From Nocardioides houyundeii (lineage in GTDB: Bacteria > Actinomycetota > Actinomycetes > Propionibacteriales > Nocardioidaceae), in contig NZ_CP025581.1 of assembly GCF_002865585.1 (NCBI RefSeq), positions 868,001 to 932,000 of the forward strand: a stretch of 64,000 bases of DNA. Direction: 5' to 3'. A model generated the notes under the pieces. That model was given only the letters and a program-made list of their open reading frames with translations, was not told the DNA's origin and did not search any database. A program made the position numbers and the translations under genes. Below are positions 19,232 through 27,157 of this stretch, one piece after another (the stretch's first letter is position 1; every line of letters begins with the position of its first letter).

Positions 19232-20641
19232 ATGACTCACCTCCCTGCCCCCACCAAGCGCGTACCCGTGCTGGTCCTGTTCCTGGTGCTGACCGCCGGC
19301 ATGCTGACCGGCACGCCCGCGGTGAGCGCCGCGCCCGCCGGCGCGACGTCCGCCGGAGCCGACGCGCAAGCGAGCGCGGTCTTCCTCGCCACCTTCGAGT
19401 CCGGGCGCAGGGGCTGGACCACTGGTGCCCGGACCAGGCTCAGGACGGTGACGAAGGGGCACCGGTCGGCTCGGGCAGCCCGGCTCGCGGCTCGCGTCGG
19501 TGCCCGAGCCGCGGGGCGGGCCGGGTCCTTGGCCGCTCGCACCCGCGTCTCGGCCGTGGGGGCGCGAGGCTCCACGCACGTGGTGACCGCCTGGGTACGG
19601 GCGCCCCGTCGCGCCGTCCGCACCTCGGTGGTGGTCCGGGAGGTCGAGCCCGCGACCGGCGAGGTCATCCAGCCGGCCCGGCGCGACCGGGTGCGGGCGC
19701 GCGGGGCGTGGCGCCGGGCCAAGGTGACCGTGGTCCGCTCGAGCGACACGTCGGTCTTCACCGTGGCGGTGCGCACGGCTTCGAGGGCGCACCACGTCCT
19801 GCTGGACGACGTACGCGTCGGGCCGACCACGGCGCCCGCTCCGACGCCGACCCCGACGCCGACCCCGAGTGGTGGTTTCCCGGGTGCGGGGAACACCGGG
19901 GTTCCCGAGGGGGTGGCGTTGGCGCCGTACGCGGGTCCGATGACGGTGACGGCGGCGGGGACGGTGATCGATGCCAGGCAGATCACCGGTCGGCTGGTGG
20001 TCAGGGCGCCGAACGTGGTGGTGACCCGGAGCCAGGTCAACGGCACCGTGTACATCGAGCGGTCGGGTTCGTTGACGATGTCGGACTCCACGGTGGACGG
20101 CGGGACGTCGCAGGACTCGGCGGTGAGCCAGTCGAACTTCACGTTGCGTCGGGTGGAGATCGTGGGTGCTCGGGCCTCTGTGGGCTGTGACGGCAGCTGC
20201 GACGTCCAGGACTCCTGGCTGCACGGGCAGTACATGCCGGCGGGCAGCGACTGGCACGGTGACGGGTTCCTGTCCAACGGCGGCAGCAACATGGTGTTGC
20301 GGCACAACACGTTGGCGTGCGACTCCAAGCCGACCGGCAACGGTGGTGCGTGTTCGGCGGCGGTGGCGCTGTACGGCGACTTCGCGCCGATCAGGGACGT
20401 CACGGTGGAGGGCAACCTGTTCGTGTCCAGTCCCGCGGGCTACTGCCTGTACGGCGGCTACGACCCGGCGAAGCCGTTCGGTGGGCAGGCCTCGAACGTC
20501 CGGGTGACGGGCAACGTGTTCGCGCGGGGCTCCAGCGGCAAGTGCGCGGTCTACGGCGCCGCCGCGGCGGTGGCCGGCGGGGGGAGCAACGTGTTCACCG
20601 GCAACACCTGGGACGACGGCAAGCCGGTGCGGGCTTCCTAG
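19232..20641 (+). CDS. Secreted carbohydrate-binding-like and parallel beta-helix protein (paralogue 2)
   Basis: 469 residues. A clear signal peptide is present (hydrophobic VPVLVLFLVLTAGML, cleavage near VSA at about residue 34). Residues 48-205 are an Arg/Ala-rich jelly-roll-like domain (ATFESGRRGW at the start, VLLDDVRVG at the end), a pattern seen in CBM4/9-like carbohydrate-binding modules. A short Thr-Pro linker leads to the shared beta-helix module (about 212-469). The DNA coding this module is identical over 761 bp with that of the next gene, while the N-terminal domains are unrelated. The domain swap suggests different targeting modules on a common effector. Confidence 0.82.
   Translation: MTHLPAPTKRVPVLVLFLVLTAGMLTGTPAVSAAPAGATSAGADAQASAVFLATFESGRRGWTTGARTRLRTVTKGHRSARAARLAARVGARAAGRAGSLAARTRVSAVGARGSTHVVTAWVRAPRRAVRTSVVVREVEPATGEVIQPARRDRVRARGAWRRAKVTVVRSSDTSVFTVAVRTASRAHHVLLDDVRVGPTTAPAPTPTPTPTPSGGFPGAGNTGVPEGVALAPYAGPMTVTAAGTVIDARQITGRLVVRAPNVVVTRSQVNGTVYIERSGSLTMSDSTVDGGTSQDSAVSQSNFTLRRVEIVGARASVGCDGSCDVQDSWLHGQYMPAGSDWHGDGFLSNGGSNMVLRHNTLACDSKPTGNGGACSAAVALYGDFAPIRDVTVEGNLFVSSPAGYCLYGGYDPAKPFGGQASNVRVTGNVFARGSSGKCAVYGAAAAVAGGGSNVFTGNTWDDGKPVRAS
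19868..20628 (+). repeat. 761-bp direct repeat, copy A
   Basis: I saw no difference from copy B at 21530-22290; the products of all overlapping frames also agree. It starts exactly at the beta-helix module (SGGFPGAGN) and stops 12 bases before the end of the gene. This fits recent gene conversion or duplication. Confidence 0.92.
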
Positions 20642-20669
20642 AGTCTGAGATCGACGCTGTCGGCGCGCA

Positions 20670-20692
20670 GAGCGGGGCTGTTAGCCTCGCTC
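20670..20692 (+). terminator. Hairpin between paralogues 2 and 3
   Basis: A 10-bp stem with one mismatch (20670-20679 with 20683-20692) and a 3-nt loop are followed by a short T-containing tail, 28 bases after the stop. It separates the two genes transcriptionally. Confidence 0.55.
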
Positions 20693-20731
20693 TTCGTCCG
20701 CTCGGCCCCGTCTCAGGACCCCTGGTGAAGC

Positions 20732-22303
20732 ATGGATGATCCACGCAGTGGCACCGGTGCGACCTCCACCACCTCGCGGCTGGCCCTCGTCCTGACGCTG
20801 TGCGCCACGCTGGCAGCCGGTGCCTGCGGGACCGAGACCGCTCGGACCGGAGCCCAGCCTGACCGCCAGTCCGGAGCCGCTCAGCAACCGTCGGCGCCCG
20901 ACGAGGACGGTGCCGGGGAGTCGCCCTCGGCCGAGCCGAACGCGTTCGCGCCCGGCATCCTGGACCGGCTCGGCTCGGACCCGCTCGGCACGCAGCAGCC
21001 GGAGCAGGGGGAGCCGGGCCCGCTGCGATCCGACTCAGCGCAATCCGCCTCGGCACAACCCGAGGCAGGGCAGCCCGGGCATGGCGCGGCGCGACCGGAC
21101 GCCGCCGCGCGCAGCGGCAAGGAGCGGGGCTTGCGGTTCCGCCCGTCGGTCTCCGGCCACATCACGAGCCTGGGGTTCTACCGGCTCAAGGGGGACCGAC
21201 GCCGGCACGCGGCACGCGTCTGGAGCGCGTCGGGGACGCTCATGGCCAAGGTGGTGCTCCCCGCCACCGAGACGGTCGGGTGGCAGCACGTGGCGCTGCC
21301 CACCCCGGTGGCGGTGAGCCGCAACGCCACCTACCTCGCCTCGGTCTCCGTCCCAGCCGGCGTTCCGTTCGCCGCCAAGCGTCGGTCGGCGCGGGTCCCC
21401 GGCTACGCCACCGTCAGCGGTGCCGTGGGCCCTCGCGGACGGTTCCCGGCCAAGGCGCTCACCCAGCGCCGGTTCCGGGTGCGACCTGTGGTCACCCCGG
21501 CCGCGAGCACCCCTTCGACGCCCACGGCCAGTGGTGGTTTCCCGGGTGCGGGGAACACCGGGGTTCCCGAGGGGGTGGCGTTGGCGCCGTACGCGGGTCC
21601 GATGACGGTGACGGCGGCGGGGACGGTGATCGATGCCAGGCAGATCACCGGTCGGCTGGTGGTCAGGGCGCCGAACGTGGTGGTGACCCGGAGCCAGGTC
21701 AACGGCACCGTGTACATCGAGCGGTCGGGTTCGTTGACGATGTCGGACTCCACGGTGGACGGCGGGACGTCGCAGGACTCGGCGGTGAGCCAGTCGAACT
21801 TCACGTTGCGTCGGGTGGAGATCGTGGGTGCTCGGGCCTCTGTGGGCTGTGACGGCAGCTGCGACGTCCAGGACTCCTGGCTGCACGGGCAGTACATGCC
21901 GGCGGGCAGCGACTGGCACGGTGACGGGTTCCTGTCCAACGGCGGCAGCAACATGGTGTTGCGGCACAACACGTTGGCGTGCGACTCCAAGCCGACCGGC
22001 AACGGTGGTGCGTGTTCGGCGGCGGTGGCGCTGTACGGCGACTTCGCGCCGATCAGGGACGTCACGGTGGAGGGCAACCTGTTCGTGTCCAGTCCCGCGG
22101 GCTACTGCCTGTACGGCGGCTACGACCCGGCGAAGCCGTTCGGTGGGCAGGCCTCGAACGTCCGGGTGACGGGCAACGTGTTCGCGCGGGGCTCCAGCGG
22201 CAAGTGCGCGGTCTACGGCGCCGCCGCGGCGGTGGCCGGCGGGGGGAGCAACGTGTTCACCGGCAACACCTGGGACGACGGCAAGCCGGTCCGGACGCCG
22301 TAG
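20732..22303 (+). CDS. Putative lipoprotein: DUF4082-like and parallel beta-helix domains (paralogue 3)
   Basis: 523 residues. The N-terminus has a hydrophobic helix followed by LAAGAC with Cys32, a weak lipobox, so the protein may be lipid-anchored. Residues 35-120 are a low-complexity Pro/Ser/Glu/Gln stretch. Residues 125-250 look like a divergent DUF4082 domain (LRFRPSVSGHITSLGFYR, TVGWQHVALPTPV). Residues 267-523 are the shared beta-helix, encoded by the second copy of the 761-bp repeat. The ATG at 20732 has no strong ribosome binding site. A membrane anchor would distinguish this paralogue from the freely secreted ones. Confidence 0.78.
   Translation: MDDPRSGTGATSTTSRLALVLTLCATLAAGACGTETARTGAQPDRQSGAAQQPSAPDEDGAGESPSAEPNAFAPGILDRLGSDPLGTQQPEQGEPGPLRSDSAQSASAQPEAGQPGHGAARPDAAARSGKERGLRFRPSVSGHITSLGFYRLKGDRRRHAARVWSASGTLMAKVVLPATETVGWQHVALPTPVAVSRNATYLASVSVPAGVPFAAKRRSARVPGYATVSGAVGPRGRFPAKALTQRRFRVRPVVTPAASTPSTPTASGGFPGAGNTGVPEGVALAPYAGPMTVTAAGTVIDARQITGRLVVRAPNVVVTRSQVNGTVYIERSGSLTMSDSTVDGGTSQDSAVSQSNFTLRRVEIVGARASVGCDGSCDVQDSWLHGQYMPAGSDWHGDGFLSNGGSNMVLRHNTLACDSKPTGNGGACSAAVALYGDFAPIRDVTVEGNLFVSSPAGYCLYGGYDPAKPFGGQASNVRVTGNVFARGSSGKCAVYGAAAAVAGGGSNVFTGNTWDDGKPVRTP
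21530..22290 (+). repeat. 761-bp direct repeat, copy B
   Basis: The second copy of the tract at 19868-20628, offset by 1662 bases. The sequence diverges at once on both sides (different linkers, different last codons). Confidence 0.92.
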
Positions 22304-22323
22304 AGCTCCGGTGTGCCGGGCTA

Positions 22324-22449
22324 CCTCATATGAGGGGCACTTGATCGCGGGTCCTGAGAAAGGCGCTCATATTGGAGAGGTGCCGCCTCGTCAGATGTGG
22401 CGGTCGCCTGGGCTCCGGCCCAGGTTCCCTCCGAGGAAAGCGCACCCCC
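22324..22449 (+). promoter_or_regulatory. Structured leader of paralogue 4
   Basis: It contains a perfect 12-bp palindrome CCTCATATGAGG (22324-22335), a CTC-N6-GAG element (22366-22377), a small CCGCC/GGCGG stem (22383-22403) and a 7-bp hairpin CCTGGGC/GCCCAGG (22407-22424). A GAGGAAAG ribosome binding site precedes the ATG. The distal 60 bases align with the leader of the gene at 17432. Confidence 0.4.
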
Positions 22450-23934
22450 ATGTTTCCTTCCTCCGCTTCCGGGCGCGCTCCTCGTGCCCACAGCCGGGGG
22501 CGACGAGTGTCGCCGTTGTGCGCACTCGCCCTGGCTGCTGCCTTGGCCATCCCGCTCGTGTCGAACCTCAGCGCCGCCACCGCCCGGGCCGGCCCCGCCC
22601 GAGCCGCCGCTGCGCCGGTGACAGCCGGCGGCCTGTTCGACGAGTCGCCGGTCCCCCAGGCCACGCTCGACTCCGACACCACGTCCGTCGAGCTCGGCAT
22701 GAGGTTCTCCCCGAGCGTCGCCGGCACCGCGCGCGGCGCCCAGATCTACAAGCTGGCCACGAGTGCGTCTCGGACCCCCAGCTCGGCCACGCTGTGGAAC
22801 GGCCGCGGCGAAGCCCTGGCCCGGGTCAGCATCCCGACCACCACCCAGACCGGCTGGCTCCAGGCGAACTTCTCCACGCCGGTGTCCCTGACGCCGGGGA
22901 AGTACTACACCATCTCCTACTACGCCCCGCGGGGCCGCTACGCCGCGACGCAGCAGTTCTTCCGGACGCCGATCTCGCGCAACGGCCTGACCGCGCCGAC
23001 CAGCGCAGGCGTCTACACGTACGCCGGCAACACCACCTTCCCGACGAACACCTACCTGTCGAGCAACTACTGGGTCGACGTCGTGTTCAGAGCCTCCAGC
23101 ACCTCGGCCGCGACCCCCACCCCGGCCCCGACGCCCACCAGCGACCCCACGCCGCCCTCGGAGGGGACCTACCCGAACCTGGGAAACACCGGGGTGCCGG
23201 AGGGAGTGACCCTGACCAGCTACGAGGGTCCGATGACGATCAACCAGGCTGACACGGTGATCGATGCGAAGGAGATCGAAGGGCGGTTGGTGATCAAGGC
23301 GCCGAGGGTGGTGGTGACGCGAAGCCGGGTCAAGGGCTCGGTCTACGTCCAGCGCTCGGGTTCGTTGACGATGTCGGACTCCACGGTGCGCGGCGGCACC
23401 TCGCAGGACTCCGCGGTCAGCCAGTCCGGCTTCACGCTGCGTCGGGTCGAGGTCGTGGGTGCCCGGGCCTCGGTGGGCTGTGACAACGACTGCAAGGTCA
23501 TCGACTCGTGGTTGCACGGGCAGTACATGAGGCCGGGCAGCGACTGGCACGGTGACGGGTTCTTGTCCAACGGTGGCAGCAACATGGTGTTGCGGCACAA
23601 CACGTTGGCGTGCGACTCCAAGCCCACCGGCAACGGTGGCGCGTGCTCGGCTGCGCTGGCCCTGTACGGCGACTTCGCGCCGATCAAGGACGTCACGGTG
23701 GAGAACAACCAGTTCGTGTCCAGCCCGGCCGGCTACTGCATGTACGGCGGCTACGACCCGAACAAGCCCTATGGCAAGAGGGCCGAGAACATCACCGTCA
23801 GGGGCAACGTCTTTGCTCGTGGGTCGAGCGGCAAGTGCGGGGTCTACGGGGCTGTGACCGCGGTGGCCACCGGCGGCACCAACGTGTTCAGCGGCAACAC
23901 CTGGGACGACGGCAAGGCCCTCCGGGCGCCCTAG
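22450..23934 (+). CDS. Secreted DUF4082 and parallel beta-helix protein (paralogue 4)
   Basis: 494 residues, with the same architecture as paralogue 1: signal peptide (about residues 1-45), DUF4082 domain (about 64-214, LGMRFSPSVAGTARGAQIYK), a short Thr/Pro linker and the beta-helix module (about 240-494). The module has diverged from the others (YPNLGNTGVP entry, CDNDC instead of CDGSC, GRRVE changes), so it was not part of the recent conversion. ATG 22450 follows GAGGAAAG. Its stop codon TAG is the middle of a CTAG shared with the stop of the convergent glycosyltransferase. Confidence 0.82.
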   Translation: MFPSSASGRAPRAHSRGRRVSPLCALALAAALAIPLVSNLSAATARAGPARAAAAPVTAGGLFDESPVPQATLDSDTTSVELGMRFSPSVAGTARGAQIYKLATSASRTPSSATLWNGRGEALARVSIPTTTQTGWLQANFSTPVSLTPGKYYTISYYAPRGRYAATQQFFRTPISRNGLTAPTSAGVYTYAGNTTFPTNTYLSSNYWVDVVFRASSTSAATPTPAPTPTSDPTPPSEGTYPNLGNTGVPEGVTLTSYEGPMTINQADTVIDAKEIEGRLVIKAPRVVVTRSRVKGSVYVQRSGSLTMSDSTVRGGTSQDSAVSQSGFTLRRVEVVGARASVGCDNDCKVIDSWLHGQYMRPGSDWHGDGFLSNGGSNMVLRHNTLACDSKPTGNGGACSAALALYGDFAPIKDVTVENNQFVSSPAGYCMYGGYDPNKPYGKRAENITVRGNVFARGSSGKCGVYGAVTAVATGGTNVFSGNTWDDGKALRAP

Positions 23935-24860
23935 CCGCTCCAGGCGACGGTGTGCGGCCCGGGGCTCTCCCTCATCCGTCTCGAGCTGGTGAGCATCTTG
24001 AGCGCCGCCCGGCTGGTGGGCCGGCCGACGGCGGCGCGGCTGGCCTCCCGCAGGACCACGACGCCCCAGAAGGCGGTGCCCGAGAGCCACCCGTGCCGGC
24101 GACGGTGCAGACGCACCCGGTTGGCGACCAGCAGCGCCCACAGGCCGGCGGAGGTGGTCGACTCGCCCTGCAGGTGGGTGGCCCGGGCAGCGGGCACGTA
24201 CGCCGTCGCGTAGCCCGCGTCGCGCGCCCGCAGCCCGTACTCGGTCTCCTCGGAGTAGAGGAAGAACGACTCGTCCCAGCCACCGCAGGTCTGCCAGCAC
24301 CGGACGGAGATCAGCTGGGTCGAGCCCTCGGCCCAGTCGGGGGTGGCCGGGCCGTCGTAGGCCCGGGGGTCGGTGACGAGCTCGCCGAGCAGGCTCCAGC
24401 GTCCGGCCCGGCGCGTTCCCAGCACGGCGTCCCCGAGGGCTCGCAGCACGGTCGGCTCGCGGCGCATCGAGAGGTGCAGGTGCCCCCCGGAGTCGGCCAG
24501 ACGCGGGACGGCGATACCGACGCCGGAGCCGAGGGCGTCGAGCAGCAGGGCGACGCATCCCGGCTCGAGGCGGACGTCCGGGTTGAGCACGAGGACGGCA
24601 CGGTGCGGGGGAGCGGCGCTCACCCCCGCGTTGAGCCCCGCGGCGTAGCCGGCGTTGCGTCCCATCCGGACCACGGTGCACCCGGGCACCAGGTCGAGCG
24701 AGCGCGCCACCCCGTCGTCGTGGGAGCCGTTGTCGACGACCACCAGCTGCCAGGACAGCCCGGACAACCCGGCGGCGAGCGAGTCGAGGAGCCCGGGGAG
24801 GACGTCGGCGGAGTTGTAGGTGACCACGACGACGGCCACGTCGACGGGAGGCGGGCTCAT
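23931..24860 (-). CDS. Family 2 glycosyltransferase, rhamnosyltransferase-like
   Basis: A 309-residue GT-A fold enzyme. VAVVVVTYNSADVL, VVDNGS and RNAGYAAGLNAG, then LVLNPDVRLEPG as the DxD-like metal site, place it near WbbL-type rhamnosyltransferases. A C-terminal FFLYSEETEYGLRARDAG gives the acceptor-binding segment. It is cytoplasmic and adds a sugar to the lipid-linked unit. It overlaps the upstream polymerase gene by 4 bases (ATGA on the minus strand) and is the last gene of the Wzz-Wzy-GT2 minus-strand operon. Confidence 0.88.
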   Translation of the reverse strand: MSPPPVDVAVVVVTYNSADVLPGLLDSLAAGLSGLSWQLVVVDNGSHDDGVARSLDLVPGCTVVRMGRNAGYAAGLNAGVSAAPPHRAVLVLNPDVRLEPGCVALLLDALGSGVGIAVPRLADSGGHLHLSMRREPTVLRALGDAVLGTRRAGRWSLLGELVTDPRAYDGPATPDWAEGSTQLISVRCWQTCGGWDESFFLYSEETEYGLRARDAGYATAYVPAARATHLQGESTTSAGLWALLVANRVRLHRRRHGWLSGTAFWGVVVLREASRAAVGRPTSRAALKMLTSSRRMRESPGPHTVAWSG

Positions 24861-26281
24861 CGGTCGGCGCGCGCGGGCTCGGGAGCGTCGGTGCGCTCCA
24901 GGCGGTACAGCGCCCCGGCGAGGCCCAGCAGCACGAAGGTGAGCGCTCCGGTCTTGGCGAAGCCCCAGGCGTCGAAGGTGAGGTAGGTGACGAGCATGGC
25001 CAGGATGGCCGCGGAGAGCGCCAGTCCCAGGTGTCGTCGCTCCTCGGTGGCGCCGTGCCGCTTTGCGTGGCGGGCCAGGTAGTAGCCGGTGGCGAAGATG
25101 GCCAGGGTGGCGATCAGTCCCAGGATGCCGAGCTCGATCAGGTTCATCAGCAGCTGGTTGTCCAGGACGCGGTAGTACTGCGGGATGAAGGTGAACGCGC
25201 CCCGGCCCAGGATCGCGTGCTCGGAGTAGAGGCTGAGCGTGGTGCCGTAGTCGTCGGTGCGGGCCGTCACGCTGGGGTCGGTCAGCGACTGGGTGAACAG
25301 CGACCGGATGGTGCCGAGCAGGCCGGGCAGCGCCGACCGCATCAGGATCGCCACCGGTGGGGCGAGCACCAGCAGCCACAGTCGCCGGTTCGCCGGCCAG
25401 CCCAGGAAGAGGACCAGCATGGCGGTGCCCAGGGCCACGATGCCGGACCGGGAGACCGCCATCGGGATGGCCAGCGCGATCAGCGCCGCCGGCAGGTACG
25501 TCGTGACCGCCCGGCGCACGGTGCCGGCACGGCGCGGGTGGAAGGCCCGGTGCAGGGCGAGGGGCAGCACGGTGGTGAGCACGACGCAGAACTCGATGGG
25601 GTGGGTGGTGGTGGCCGAGACCCGGTTGAGCACTGACCGGGAGATGGAGACGCCGAAGTCGTAGGTGGGGGAGAGGCCGGGGACCTGGATGTGGCGGGCC
25701 AGGTTGTCGCCGGTGAAGTACTGGTAGATGCCGATCGTGGCCACCACCGCGCACAGGCCGACCAGCACGTCGACGACGCGGTCGAGGTCCGACCACGACC
25801 GCACCCCGTCGATGACGAGCAGCGCCACACCCGCCCAGCTGCCCAGGGCGATCAGGCCGCGCATCGCGCCCAGCACGGACTTGTCGAACAGCTCCGTCTC
25901 GCTGACCGGCAGCAGCGTCCACACCGCGTCGGAGTCCTGGCGGATGTCGACGGGCCGGGTCCAGCCGTGGACCAGGCCGTTGGCCAGGGCCAGCAGCACG
26001 CAGAGCAGGAGCACCCCGAGCGCGACGTGCATGGGGGTGAGCGGTGCCCGGACCTGCCCGCCGAGGCGGGCGCAGGCCCACCACACCAGGAAGCCCAGCC
26101 CCAGCAGGTTGGCCGGGGTGCCCGCGGAGCCGATCTGCGGCAGCACCAGCTCGCTGGGGATCAGCAGCAGCAGGGCCAGGTACAGGACCAGCAGCCAGAC
26201 CGCGGGCAGCGCGGCGCCCGGCCGCGGCCGGGCCGGCACCGCGGGGAGCGGCGGCGCGGCCGCCACCGCCGTGGCGCTCAT
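24857..26281 (-). CDS. O-antigen ligase/polymerase-like membrane protein (Wzy type)
   Basis: A 474-residue polytopic membrane protein with roughly ten to twelve hydrophobic helices (LLVLYLALLLLIPSELVL first) and a large extracytoplasmic loop after the middle helices. The FxxGRGAFTFIPQYY-like segment in this loop (ILGRGAFTF) is typical of the O-antigen ligase/Wzy superfamily. It would polymerise flipped repeat units on the outer face of the membrane. Neighbours support this: a Wzz-like regulator upstream with a 4-base overlap and a glycosyltransferase downstream. It could instead act as a ligase, but a polymerase fits the locus better. Confidence 0.8.
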   Translation of the reverse strand: MSATAVAAAPPLPAVPARPRPGAALPAVWLLVLYLALLLLIPSELVLPQIGSAGTPANLLGLGFLVWWACARLGGQVRAPLTPMHVALGVLLLCVLLALANGLVHGWTRPVDIRQDSDAVWTLLPVSETELFDKSVLGAMRGLIALGSWAGVALLVIDGVRSWSDLDRVVDVLVGLCAVVATIGIYQYFTGDNLARHIQVPGLSPTYDFGVSISRSVLNRVSATTTHPIEFCVVLTTVLPLALHRAFHPRRAGTVRRAVTTYLPAALIALAIPMAVSRSGIVALGTAMLVLFLGWPANRRLWLLVLAPPVAILMRSALPGLLGTIRSLFTQSLTDPSVTARTDDYGTTLSLYSEHAILGRGAFTFIPQYYRVLDNQLLMNLIELGILGLIATLAIFATGYYLARHAKRHGATEERRHLGLALSAAILAMLVTYLTFDAWGFAKTGALTFVLLGLAGALYRLERTDAPEPARADR

Positions 26282-27057
26282 CGGTTGCGGTTCGACCAGG
26301 GCCCGCGCGCGACCCGGCCGCGCTCGGCGAGCTCGGGCTCATCCGGAGCAGACCGTCCCGCGGGCACCTGGTCGGTGCGCTCCCGGGCCGGTGGCGTGGC
26401 GCCGGCGAGGCTCGGGCCGGTCTCCCCGGTCTCCCCGGTCTCCCCGGTCCGTCGCGACCGGCGACGGGACAGACCGTCGATGGTGAAGGCGGCGATCAGG
26501 GTCAGCACCAGCCCGATCGCGGCGATCAGCATCAGGGCCTTGCGCTTCGCCCCCGGCACGGCCTCGGCGACCGGGTCGACCGCGTTGGTGCGCGAGAAGA
26601 TCAGCTGGCTCTGCGGGATGCCGGGGATCCGCTGCAGCGACCCCAGCTCGTCGTCGAACCGGCGCAGCAGCTCGTCGCGGGTCTCCAGCACGTCGTCCCG
26701 GTCGGTTCCCTTGACGATCACGTCGAGCGCCGGTCCGCCGGAGGTGCCCAGGGCGATGGAGAACTCGGACTTGAAGTCCTCCTCCACCAGCTCCCGGGCC
26801 ACGGTCTTGGTGCTCAGGTCGCTGGCGATCAGGCTCGCGGCGAAGATCAGCCCGGTGTTGAGGTTGGTGTAGGGGTTCGTCGGGTTGTTGCTGCCGGTCG
26901 ACGACGACGGGAGCAGCAGCACGTACTGGGCGCGGGCCTGGTACTCGGTGGCCACGACCGTGATCGCGTAGAAGCCGGCGCCGGCGGTGAGCAGCAGGCC
27001 GAGGCACACCACGATCCAGCGCCGGCCAAGCACTCGGAGTGCATCAACGAAGTCCAT
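26278..27057 (-). CDS. Wzz/YveK-like polysaccharide chain-length co-polymerase, without kinase domain
   Basis: A 259-residue protein with one hydrophobic helix near the N-terminus (VCLGLLLTAGAGFYAITVV), an extracytoplasmic domain of about 140 residues and a second helix (LMLIAAIGLVLTLIAAF). This is the Wzz topology. The cytoplasmic tail is short, Arg/Pro-rich and has three GET repeats but no Walker motif, so no fused tyrosine kinase. It would set chain length with the Wzy-like protein encoded next in the operon. The N-terminal MDFVDALRVLGRRW is typical. No partner kinase gene is seen in the window. Confidence 0.8.
   Translation of the reverse strand: MDFVDALRVLGRRWIVVCLGLLLTAGAGFYAITVVATEYQARAQYVLLLPSSSTGSNNPTNPYTNLNTGLIFAASLIASDLSTKTVARELVEEDFKSEFSIALGTSGGPALDVIVKGTDRDDVLETRDELLRRFDDELGSLQRIPGIPQSQLIFSRTNAVDPVAEAVPGAKRKALMLIAAIGLVLTLIAAFTIDGLSRRRSRRTGETGETGETGPSLAGATPPARERTDQVPAGRSAPDEPELAERGRVARGPWSNRNR
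26421..26447 (-). repeat. 9-bp tandem repeat, three copies
   Basis: Three perfect 9-bp units encode GETGETGET in the cytoplasmic tail of the Wzz-like protein. Slippage would change tail length without breaking the frame. Confidence 0.8.
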
Positions 27058-27124
27058 GGTTCCCCCTGTTCGGCGCGCTCATGGCGACGCTCTCCCACGT
27101 GCAGGTTAACTGGCCGGAAGGGCC

Positions 27125-27151
27125 TTGTGGTCGCATCGATTCCCCTAGGGT
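27125..27151 (+). promoter_or_regulatory. Promoter candidate of the glycosyltransferase at 27158
   Basis: TTGTGG (27125-27130) and TAGGGT (27146-27151) are 15 bases apart, and TAGGGT ends 6 bases before the ATG, as in leaderless genes. The same AGGGTGG could instead be a ribosome binding site. The region is the 100-bp divergent gap to the Wzz-like gene. Confidence 0.35.
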
Positions 27152-27157
27152 GGCGGC

